Below are positions 1 to 5,365 of a DNA stretch of 5,365 bases, in pieces. The DNA is from Chloroflexota bacterium. GTDB lineage: Bacteria > Chloroflexota > Dehalococcoidia > GIF9 > UBA5629. The translations under genes were made by a program, and so were the position numbers. The stretch is from contig VGOF01000116.1 in the NCBI GenBank assembly GCA_016875975.1, positions 1 through 5,365 of the forward strand, in the 5' to 3' direction. Position 1 is the first letter of the stretch; each line of letters opens with the position of its first letter. The notes beneath the pieces are model-generated. The model worked only from the letters and a program-made list of their open reading frames with translations, was not told where the DNA came from and searched no databases.

Positions 1-2
1 GG

Positions 3-671
3 AGAATTTTGGGTGCTTTATTTGGCTTTATGCTGGCAGTCTCCCTGGTGCTGATACCGTCCCCAGTTTCAGCCGGACTCGGTGACGACTGCACCTGGGA
101 CCCGGAAGGCAAAGGCATCAAGTGGTCCAACAATGAGAATTCCTGGAACATCTACCTCAAACATTGGGGCAGGACCCCGATTCAGGCTATGTCACGCCTG
201 GCTGGCCTTTCTGGGCCGGAAATCGGCACATACATTGATTGTCGCTCCATAGGGGTCAACAAGTGCTGGCCCGAGGGCTGCCCTGGATGCCGAAAAGTCC
301 AGGATGGTTATCTGGCAGGTTGCGATGACCCGGTAGCTTGTGACAAGTCAAAGGCAGGCGATGCTTGTACCGCATTAGGCGCAAGCCAGATGGAACCAGA
401 TTGCTATGACAAGGCTACCTATAAAGACGCCAATTGCTGCTGCTGCTGGGGCGTCAGCCTGGCATTCGCCGGCAAAGCCTGGGCTGGCTGCGACATCGGC
501 ACGCATCCCCGGGTCAACAACGACCACCCGGCTCATCGCGGCAATAGCGCTGGTGGCGCTGGCAATTACGGTGGTGACTGGGGCTCTTCCGGCTGCCCAC
601 ACACTGAGTGCATCACCCAGACCTGGTGCTTGCAGGACAACCTCTGCGCCAATCCTGGTATACACAAGTAA
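3..671 (+). CDS. Exported cysteine-rich protein of unknown family, 5' end probably beyond the window
   Basis: I do not recognise this protein. The frame is open to the left edge. A TTG at 9 and an ATG at 30 are possible starts, but neither has a well-spaced ribosome binding site (GGAG at 1-4 is only 4 bases from the TTG). The codons before the TTG read Arg-Ile, which would supply the positive n-region of a signal peptide, so the true start is probably upstream. Counting from the TTG, residues 3-16 are hydrophobic and PSPVSA (17-22) is a good signal peptidase I site. The mature part of about 198 residues has 18 cysteines (28, 78, 86, 91, 94, 105, 111, 120, 132, 143-146, 161, 196, 201, 207, 213), including CPGC and four in a row before Trp147. 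A Gly/Asn-rich, His-containing stretch lies at about 164-195. There is no CxxCH haem motif and no later membrane segment. An even number of cysteines in an exported protein suggests disulfides or metal binding; this is inference. The terminator at 703-749 ends the unit. Confidence 0.72.
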   Translation, partial: RILGALFGFMLAVSLVLIPSPVSAGLGDDCTWDPEGKGIKWSNNENSWNIYLKHWGRTPIQAMSRLAGLSGPEIGTYIDCRSIGVNKCWPEGCPGCRKVQDGYLAGCDDPVACDKSKAGDACTALGASQMEPDCYDKATYKDANCCCCWGVSLAFAGKAWAGCDIGTHPRVNNDHPAHRGNSAGGAGNYGGDWGSSGCPHTECITQTWCLQDNLCANPGIHK

Positions 672-702
672 AACATAAACACAGCACAATAATATAGCCA
701 CA

Positions 703-749
703 AAATCCTAGCTTGGAAGCCAAGCGGCTCTCAAGCTAGGATTTCTTTT
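703..749 (+). terminator. Strong intrinsic terminator after the cysteine-rich gene, possibly bidirectional
   Basis: Positions 703-715 (AAATCCTAGCTTG) and 732-744 are perfect 13 bp inverted repeats. The intervening 16 bases contain a second small stem, AGCC (718-721) with GGCT (726-729), around a four-base loop. On the + strand the hairpin runs into ATTTCTTTT (741-749), a suitable U tract. On the minus strand the stem ends in TTTT then G, so it could also stop transcripts arriving from the right. It begins 31 bases after the stop of the upstream gene and ends 10 bases before the ATG at 760, so it also fills the leader of the next gene. Confidence 0.8.
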
Positions 750-759
750 GCCTTATCAC

Positions 760-981
760 ATGAAACTGGTCACTGTTTATATAGCCAGAGGACAACCCGA
801 AGCCCAGATAATAAAAGGCCGACTGGAGAGTAATAGAATTCAAGCAGTGCTCAAATACGAGAGCGCAGGGATTGTGCTCGGCCTAACGGTTAACGGATTA
901 GGGCAGGTAGAAGTACAGGTATCCTCTGATATGGCACAAAAAGCTAAGGCGCTCCTGGGGGAAAAAGATGACAAAGAATAA
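760..981 (+). CDS. DUF2007-type small protein (putative signal-transducing protein family)
   Basis: This is a 73-residue protein that looks like a DUF2007 member. The family is small, cytosolic and of unproven function, with a ferredoxin-like alpha/beta fold. Visible hallmarks are an N-terminal beta strand (KLVTVYIA), a helix with the PEAQIIKGRLES pattern (13-24, the usual 'which residues, which subunit' helix of the family), a central strand with IQAVLKY (27-33), and a C-terminal VEVQVSSDMAQKAKALL segment (50-66) matching the family's closing strand and helix. The charged tail EKDDKE is probably disordered. I chose the ATG at 760 over an in-frame TTG at 748, because the TTG lies in the terminator T tract and the family normally starts just before the first strand. 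There is no convincing Shine-Dalgarno: the nearest AGG is inside the hairpin stem and about 20 bases away. The stop is 1 bp from the stop of the convergent gene. The family assignment comes from pattern recognition only. Confidence 0.75.
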   Translation: MKLVTVYIARGQPEAQIIKGRLESNRIQAVLKYESAGIVLGLTVNGLGQVEVQVSSDMAQKAKALLGEKDDKE

Positions 982-982
982 C

Positions 983-2032
983 CTAGAGACCAACCTGGGA
1001 AAAGAGTGCCTTCAGGTCGAGATTTTTCTCTAGTACGCTCTCAAATTTCTTCAGCTTCTGTGATGTGCAGAAGCTAGCCCTGGCCAGGGCCTTCTCGACG
1101 CCAGAAACAGTCTCAGAAACTCCCTGTTTCACCAGCACCAGAGGCACACATTTGTCCTCAGCCTGGCCCGCCACTGCCGGCAGTGGTTTTGCATTACCAG
1201 TCAAAACCAAACACCTGGTTGACGTCTCCAGCGCTGCCAACTGCATATCAGCCCTGTCACCTCGAATAATAGCCGCTTTGTTCGCCTTACGGCCGAAGTA
1301 GTCAATCCCCGAATCAGGCGTCATAGCCCCTAACATAATGTCCTCTACCAATGCATCGGCTTTATCCTCGCAGGTCACAATTTCCCCCTTCAAGGCATCG
1401 GCTAACTCCTTCACACTTACCCCCATCAGACTCCGCACTTCGGGAATAACGCCCAGCACCTTCACACCGCTCTTCTCGAATGACTCCGTGAGATGTTGCC
1501 TTACAGCTTCCATGCTGGGTTCAGGAGCAAAGTTTATAATAACCCCAAAAAGCCGTTGCCCCAACTTCCTGGCCACCTTTGTGAGCTCCCCCAACTTCAC
1601 AAACGGGAAATAGCGCAGCACTATCACCACCCTGGCATCCAGGATTTCAGAGATATTCTGGCAAGCCAGTGTAGACACCTTGTCCTCGCCCAACTCACTC
1701 AGGCCTTCAACCAAGACGATGTCTTTCCCCTTCGACAACTTGCCATAGGCTCTCTTCAACCCCTGCACAAAATCCGCCTCATCATCAGTCAAGCCCTGCC
1801 ATAACTCTTTGCGAGACAAATGCAAAGGAGAGATAACATCAATAGATTCGGTTAAACCCAAAGCCTCCCTCACAAAGGCTACATCTTTGCCACCGCCTTC
1901 GCCCTGTTCAGCAAGCTGGACAGGCTTGAAGTAGCCTACTTTCCTGCCCTGGGCAATAAGTTTTCTACCAATGCCAGCGCAAAGGGCAGTCTTGCCCGCT
2001 GCCTCAACAGAAGTGACATACAAAGCAACCAT
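983..2032 (-). CDS. BioD-like P-loop / DRTGG domain protein (phosphotransacetylase-family N-terminal region, stand-alone)
   Basis: This is a 349-residue cytosolic protein. Residues 1 to about 205 resemble dethiobiotin synthetase: a P-loop TSVEAAGKTAL (7-17) in which the first Gly of the classical motif is replaced, GYFKPVQ (33-39, equivalent to the BioD GYKPV), an acidic DV at 50-51, a VLVEG strand (106-110), and GVIINFAP (163-170), where the Asn corresponds to the base-contacting position. Residues about 205-315 look like a DRTGG domain: GAMTPDSGIDYFGRK, the IIRGDRADMQLAALETST core (255-272) and the LVLTGN strand. The same pair of domains forms the N-terminal half of long phosphotransacetylases, but the acetyl-transfer domain is absent, so this is the short stand-alone form. 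True BioD activity is unlikely; a nucleotide-dependent regulatory role is inference. The start is well supported by AGGAGG (complement of 2038-2043) five bases before the ATG. It is divergent from greA and convergent with the DUF2007 gene. Confidence 0.85.
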   Translation of the reverse strand: MVALYVTSVEAAGKTALCAGIGRKLIAQGRKVGYFKPVQLAEQGEGGGKDVAFVREALGLTESIDVISPLHLSRKELWQGLTDDEADFVQGLKRAYGKLSKGKDIVLVEGLSELGEDKVSTLACQNISEILDARVVIVLRYFPFVKLGELTKVARKLGQRLFGVIINFAPEPSMEAVRQHLTESFEKSGVKVLGVIPEVRSLMGVSVKELADALKGEIVTCEDKADALVEDIMLGAMTPDSGIDYFGRKANKAAIIRGDRADMQLAALETSTRCLVLTGNAKPLPAVAGQAEDKCVPLVLVKQGVSETVSGVEKALARASFCTSQKLKKFESVLEKNLDLKALFSQVGL

Positions 2033-2062
2033 GGTTTCCTCCTGGCCATCCGAAACTTTGCT

Positions 2063-2092
2063 ATTATATTAGTTTTTACCTGCCCTTTACAA
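2063..2092 (-). promoter_or_regulatory. Sigma-70-type promoter for the BioD-like/DRTGG gene
   Basis: Reading the minus strand, TTGTAA (2092-2087) is followed after 18 bases by a perfect TATAAT (2068-2063). Transcription would begin near 2056, giving a leader of about 24 bases that contains the AGGAGG ribosome site. The -35 matches the consensus at four of six positions. It uses the same base pairs as the -35 of the greA promoter on the other strand. Confidence 0.65.
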
Positions 2093-2114
2093 CTGGCTCG
2101 CAGCGGAATATAAT
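2086..2114 (+). promoter_or_regulatory. Strong sigma-70-type promoter for the greA-lysS-serS operon
   Basis: TTTACA at 2086-2091 and a perfect TATAAT at 2109-2114 are separated by exactly 17 bases. Transcription should start near 2121, leaving a leader of about 70 bases before the greA ATG. No comparable promoter is seen closer to greA, and none is visible in the 5 and 16 bp gaps between greA, lysS and serS, so this is probably the main operon promoter. Confidence 0.75.
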
Positions 2115-2137
2115 GTCTGTCAAGCTTCAACAGCCCG

Positions 2138-2165
2138 CTGAGAGCCCCCCAGGCTCTCAGTTTTT
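2138..2165 (+). terminator. Intrinsic terminator inside the greA leader (attenuator candidate)
   Basis: CTGAGAGCC (2138-2146) and GGCTCTCAG (2152-2160) form a perfect, GC-rich 9 bp stem with a five-base loop CCCCA, followed directly by TTTTT (2161-2165) and then CTAATTT. It lies about 17 bases downstream of the predicted start and 25 bases upstream of the greA ATG. No + strand gene ends upstream, because the neighbour on the left is transcribed away. It therefore acts on the greA transcript itself and would yield a short RNA of roughly 45 bases plus a read-through fraction. GCTTC (2124-2128) can pair with GAAGC (2174-2178) around it, just ahead of the ribosome site AGGGGA (2179-2184); whether that matters is inference. 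Confidence 0.75.
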
Positions 2166-2190
2166 CTAATTTGGAAGCAGGGGAAATCAA

Positions 2191-2658
2191 ATGAGTCAGA
2201 AGAAAATTCTCGTCACCGAAGAGGGTCTGAGCAAACTAAAGGCTGAGCTTGAGCACCTGGTTTCTGTCAAAAGGGAAGAGGTCGCTGCCAAGATTAAGCG
2301 CGCCCGAGAGATGGGCGGAACCGAAAACAACGCCGAATACGAGGATGCCAAGAACGAACAGGCATTCGTAGAAGGCAAAATTCTCATGCTGGAGAACACT
2401 CTCAAGAATGCCATCGTCATAGAGGCAGCAGTTGTGCCCGGTGTGGTTGAGCTTGGAGACAAGGTGCTAATCCAGAACCAGGATGGTAAAATCGACCAGT
2501 TCACCATAGTGGGCAGCGCCGAATCGAATCCCGCTAACGGAAAGATATCAAATGAATCCCCTGTGGGACGAGCGCTCTTGGGCAAGAAGGTGGGCAACGA
2601 GGTTGAAGTGCAAACTCCTGCCGGAAAGCTCAAGCTACTAATAATCGAAGTTAGCTGA
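2191..2658 (+). CDS. greA: Transcription elongation factor GreA
   Basis: GreA enters the secondary channel of stalled, backtracked RNA polymerase and stimulates cleavage of the extruded RNA 3' end. At 155 residues it is of normal family length. Residues 1 to about 78 form the antiparallel coiled coil, with family signatures KLKAELEHL, NNAEYEDAKNEQAFVEGKI and the closing helix LENTLKNA. Residues about 84-155 form the FKBP-like C-terminal domain, with VELGDKVLIQ, the FTIVGSAESNP strand and turn, SPVGRALLGKKVGNEVEVQ and a final LKLLIIEV strand. The coil tip reads MGGTENNAEY (41-50). In E. coli the tip is HGDLKENAEY, where Asp41 and Glu44 hold the catalytic metal; here those positions are Gly43 and Asn46, while a Glu (45) sits where E. 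coli has Lys43. Cleavage activity may therefore be altered. The start is set by AGGGGA six bases before the ATG. It is the first gene of an apparent operon with lysS and serS. Confidence 0.95.
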   Translation: MSQKKILVTEEGLSKLKAELEHLVSVKREEVAAKIKRAREMGGTENNAEYEDAKNEQAFVEGKILMLENTLKNAIVIEAAVVPGVVELGDKVLIQNQDGKIDQFTIVGSAESNPANGKISNESPVGRALLGKKVGNEVEVQTPAGKLKLLIIEVS

Positions 2659-2663
2659 GTATC

Positions 2664-4154
2664 ATGGCTAGATTGGAACAAATTGCCCAGCAACGTTTGG
2701 ACAAGCTGGCAAGAATCCGCAGCCAAGGGAAAAACCCGTATCCGCACTCCTACAATCGCACCCACACTACCCAGGAGGCGGTTGCTCTCTTCGAATCCCA
2801 GGAGAAAAAAACAGGCACCCCAGCGCCAGAGTCAAGTCTGGCAGGTCGCATCATCGCCATGCGTCTCATGGGCAAAATTGCATTTCTGGACATCCGCGAC
2901 GGTTCCGGCAAAATTCAGCTTTATTTCAGCCCGGACCACCTGGGCGAGGATAAATTCCAGTTTCTGCATGAGCTAGACATCGGCGATTTCGTCGGAGTCA
3001 AAGGAACGCTTTTCAAAACCAAGACAGGGCAAATCACCTTGGACGTGACAGATTACACGCTTCTGGCTAAGTCCCTTCAACCATTGCCTGAGAAATGGCA
3101 TGGTCTGGCTGATGTGGAAAAACGCTACCGCCAGCGCTATCTTGACCTGATATCCAACGAAGAGGTAAAACCCATATTCTTGCTCCGCAGCCGTGTCATC
3201 GCATCCATTCGAAAATACTTAAACCAACAGGGGTTCATCGAAGTGGAAACTCCGGTATTGCAACCGGTGGCAGGTGGGGCATTGGCACGCCGCTTCCAAA
3301 CTCACCACCACGCCCTGGATGAAGACCTCTACCTCCGCATCGCCCTGGAGCTATATCTGAAGAGGTTGATAATAGGTGGCATGGACAAAGTCTACGAAAT
3401 CGGCCGCGTGTTCCGCAATGAGGGAGTCTCCACCAGGCATAACCCCGAATTCACCATGCTGGAAAGCTACCAGGCGTACGCCGACTACAACGATGTCATG
3501 GCCATGGTCGAAGACATGCTCTGCCACGTCGCCAGGGAAGTCATCGGCAACACTGAGATTACATTCGATGGCAAGCACATCAATTTAGCTCCACCCTGGA
3601 AACGGCTCCCCCTACGCCAGGCTATCAAGGAACAATGCGGCATCGATTTTGAAGAGCATCCAGATACAAAATCACTGCAAGCCAGAATGCGAGAATTAGG
3701 CATGGATGTCGACCCTGCAAAGGACAGAGGAAGATTGGTAGACGAGCTTATCTCCACCTCTGTTGAACCACACCTAATACAACCCACTTTCCTTGTAGAT
3801 TACCCGGTCGATATGTCACCACTGGCCAAGAGAAAACGAGATGGCAGCCAATCAGTGGAACGTTTTGAAGGGTTCATCGCCGGCATGGAAATCGCCAACG
3901 CTTTCACCGAACTCAATGACCCCTTGGAGCAAAGAGAGCGATTCCACAAGCAAGTCAAAATAAAAACGCCAAAAACAACCAAAGCGGAAGCACCGGAGAT
4001 CGACATTATAGACGAGGACTTCCTTTTAGCCTTAGAATATGGAATGCCACCAACCGGTGGGCTGGGAATAGGCATTGACAGATTGGTAATGCTGCTGGCA
4101 AATAAGCAGTCCATTCGCGAGGTTGTCCTGTTCCCGCAGTTAAAGACAAAGTAA
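2664..4154 (+). CDS. lysS: Lysyl-tRNA synthetase, class II
   Basis: This enzyme charges tRNA-Lys with lysine using ATP, in the cytosol, as a homodimer. At 496 residues it has the usual class II length. An N-terminal helical stretch (1-55) precedes the OB-fold anticodon-binding domain (about 57-145, including FLDIRDGSGKIQLYF). A linker with RYRQRYLDLI (154-163) leads to the catalytic domain. Motif 1 lies at about 176-199 (ending GFIEVETPVLQP), motif 2 at about 241-268 (KVYEIGRVFRNEG, then RHNPEFTMLE), and motif 3 at about 459-490 (YGMPPTGGLGIGIDRL, then VVLFP). Two normally near-constant positions differ: Arg210 where ARPF is usual, and His216 where HHNAL is usual. A Lys/Thr-rich stretch at 431-440 replaces the usual acidic loop before DEDFLLALEYG. 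The ATG lies 5 bases after the greA stop without a good Shine-Dalgarno, so translational coupling to greA is likely (inference). Confidence 0.96.
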   Translation: MARLEQIAQQRLDKLARIRSQGKNPYPHSYNRTHTTQEAVALFESQEKKTGTPAPESSLAGRIIAMRLMGKIAFLDIRDGSGKIQLYFSPDHLGEDKFQFLHELDIGDFVGVKGTLFKTKTGQITLDVTDYTLLAKSLQPLPEKWHGLADVEKRYRQRYLDLISNEEVKPIFLLRSRVIASIRKYLNQQGFIEVETPVLQPVAGGALARRFQTHHHALDEDLYLRIALELYLKRLIIGGMDKVYEIGRVFRNEGVSTRHNPEFTMLESYQAYADYNDVMAMVEDMLCHVAREVIGNTEITFDGKHINLAPPWKRLPLRQAIKEQCGIDFEEHPDTKSLQARMRELGMDVDPAKDRGRLVDELISTSVEPHLIQPTFLVDYPVDMSPLAKRKRDGSQSVERFEGFIAGMEIANAFTELNDPLEQRERFHKQVKIKTPKTTKAEAPEIDIIDEDFLLALEYGMPPTGGLGIGIDRLVMLLANKQSIREVVLFPQLKTK

Positions 4155-4170
4155 TCAAAAGGCGCTCATC

Positions 4171-5365
4171 ATGCTAGATATAAAACTGGTCCGCGAAAAT
4201 CCTGATATCGTCCGCCAAGCTTTGGAAAAACGAGCCGAAAAAGCTCCCCTTGACCAAATCACGGCGTTGGATAAGCGGCACCGCGAGCTGCTCCACGAGA
4301 TGGAGAACCTCAGAGCCAAGCGCAATGAGGTAAGCAAGCAAATCAGCAAAATGCCAGAGAAGCCGCCAGAGCTTATCGCCGACATGCGGCAAATCGGGCA
4401 GAAGATAGACGCGCTGGAAGCAGAAATATCCCAACTGGCAGCTCAGCTTGAAGACCACCTGCTGCGACTGCCCAACATCCCTGCGGATGACGTCCGCCTT
4501 GGCAAAGATGCGGAAGACAACGTAGTAGTCCGCTCCTGGGGCAAGCCACAAGAGTTTTCTTTCAAGCCACTGCCCCACTGGGAACTGGGGGAAAGATTGG
4601 GCATCATCGATTTCCAACGAGGTGTGAAACTGTCGGGCACTCGCTTCTACGTTCTCAGGAGCACAGGCTCTCTCCTCCAGCGCTCGCTCATTTCTTTCAT
4701 GTTGGATTTACATGTAAAAGAGCATGGCTATATCGAGATATACCCTCCGTTCATGGTGAAACGAGAATGTGTAGTAGGCTCGGGAAATCTGCCGAAATTC
4801 GCCGATAACCTGTATCACGACGAAGAAGACGACTATTGGTTTGTACCAACAGCAGAAGTGCCTTTGACCAATTTGCATCGCGATGAAATCCTGCCGCAGG
4901 GTGCTTTGCCAGTTTACTATGTCTCCCACACTGCCTGCTTCCGTCGCGAGAAAATGGCGGCCGGCAAAGACACCCGCGGCATCAAGAGAGGCCACCAGTT
5001 TGACAAGGTAGAGCTATACAAATTCACCGAGCCGCAAACGTCTGACCAGGAACTCCAGAAGATGCTGGACAATGCCGAGGAAGTCTGCCGCAAGCTGAAC
5101 ATACCCTATCGCGTGCTACAGCTTTGCACCGCAGACCTGGGCTTTGCCTCTGCCAAGTCATTCGATATTGAGATGTGGGCCCCAGGCTGCAACGAATGGC
5201 TGGAGGTCAGCTCTTGCAGCAACTGTACCGACTTCCAGGCCAGGCGTGCCAACATCCGCTATCGCCCAGCGCAAGATGCCAAACCAGCCTTTGTCCACAC
5301 CCTAAACGGCTCAGGGCTTGCACTTCCACGAGTGGTAATCGCCATAATGGAAACCTATCAGCAAG
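4171..5365 (+). CDS. serS: Seryl-tRNA synthetase, 3' end cut by the window
   Basis: This enzyme charges tRNA-Ser with serine, and also tRNA-Sec for selenocysteine where that pathway exists. The frame is open for 398 codons to the last base. Family members usually have 420-430 residues, so only a short C-terminal piece is missing. It begins MLDIKLVRENPDIV, a standard SerRS start. A long antiparallel coiled coil that clamps the tRNA extra arm spans about 33-100, turning at MPEKPPE (61-67). The class II core follows: motif 1 around 151-194, the serine-binding TAEVPLTN (227-234), motif 2 from CFRREKMAAGKDTRG (256-270) through GHQFDKVEL, then SSCSNCTDFQARRANIRYR, and motif 3 NGSGLALPR (379-387) with the invariant Arg. 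Motif 2 has RREKMAAGKD in place of the RSEAGSAGRD form of E. coli; I take this to be a lineage variant. AAAAGG (4157-4162) lies 8 bases before the ATG, and the gap to lysS is 16 bases, consistent with one operon. Confidence 0.95.
   Translation, partial: MLDIKLVRENPDIVRQALEKRAEKAPLDQITALDKRHRELLHEMENLRAKRNEVSKQISKMPEKPPELIADMRQIGQKIDALEAEISQLAAQLEDHLLRLPNIPADDVRLGKDAEDNVVVRSWGKPQEFSFKPLPHWELGERLGIIDFQRGVKLSGTRFYVLRSTGSLLQRSLISFMLDLHVKEHGYIEIYPPFMVKRECVVGSGNLPKFADNLYHDEEDDYWFVPTAEVPLTNLHRDEILPQGALPVYYVSHTACFRREKMAAGKDTRGIKRGHQFDKVELYKFTEPQTSDQELQKMLDNAEEVCRKLNIPYRVLQLCTADLGFASAKSFDIEMWAPGCNEWLEVSSCSNCTDFQARRANIRYRPAQDAKPAFVHTLNGSGLALPRVVIAIMETYQQ

Noticed and set aside
435..446. A run of four TGC triplets in the cysteine-rich gene, possibly a slippage-prone microsatellite.
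   Set aside because: Four units are too few to infer phase variation, and a change of one unit would keep the frame.
662..702. A possible promoter for the DUF2007 gene in the AT-rich stretch (TAATAT at 690-695).
   Set aside because: No -35 hexamer lies at an acceptable distance, and any transcript would run straight into the terminator hairpin.
748..759. An alternative TTG start for the DUF2007 gene, adding four residues.
   Set aside because: The TTG lies in the terminator T tract, has no ribosome site, and the family pattern begins at the ATG at 760.
983..1033. Nested inverted repeats CTAGAG/CTCTAG (983-988, 1028-1033) and ACCTG/CAGGT (993-997, 1013-1017) at the 3' end of the BioD-like gene.
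   Set aside because: The arms are short, interrupted by large loops, and no T tract follows directly on either strand, so I do not call a terminator.
1171..1190. A perfect 16-base palindrome (CCACTGCCGGCAGTGG) followed by TTTT on the + strand, a possible terminator for the DUF2007 gene.
   Set aside because: It lies inside the coding sequence of the minus-strand gene, where it encodes ordinary residues, and is about 190 bases past the DUF2007 stop. The stem is only 6 bp with a tetraloop and the T run is short. It may be chance.
1936..2190. Open frames antisense to or overlapping the real genes, such as the minus-strand frame across 1936-2190 and several in lysS and greA.
   Set aside because: They overlap strongly supported genes or promoters, show low-complexity Ser/Arg-rich translations and have no start signals; they are shadow frames.

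Overview
This is a bacterial chromosome segment of ordinary housekeeping character, with one unusual protein at its left edge. Three features suggest Chloroflexota, possibly Dehalococcoidia-like: a greA-lysS-serS block, a stand-alone BioD-like/DRTGG protein of the phosphotransacetylase family, and the style of the aminoacyl-tRNA synthetases. That placement is an inference from gene content and protein flavour, not from a marker search. No mobile element, CRISPR array, tRNA or rRNA is visible.

Left part (1-981, + strand). An exported, cysteine-rich protein of unknown family occupies 3-671, and its 5' end is probably outside the window. A strong hairpin with a T tract (703-749) follows. Immediately after it lies a small DUF2007-type gene (760-981). 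The hairpin ends so close to that gene's ATG that little room remains for a promoter or Shine-Dalgarno site.

Middle (983-2190). A minus-strand gene (983-2032) encodes a dethiobiotin-synthetase-like P-loop domain followed by a DRTGG domain. It converges on the DUF2007 gene with a single base between the two stop codons. Its start faces a 158 bp divergent control region. In that region two good sigma-70-type promoters point away from each other and share the same -35 bases (2086-2092). The + strand promoter is followed almost at once by an intrinsic terminator (2138-2165), which lies inside the greA leader.

Right part (2191-5365, + strand). greA, lysS and serS form a tight cluster (gaps of 5 and 16 bp) and read as one operon coupling transcription elongation to tRNA charging. 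serS is cut by the window end after 398 codons.

The points most worth a second look are the greA leader terminator with its back-to-back promoters, the GreA tip lacking both canonical acidic residues, and the unknown 18-cysteine exported protein. I found no evidence for a new multi-gene system here.
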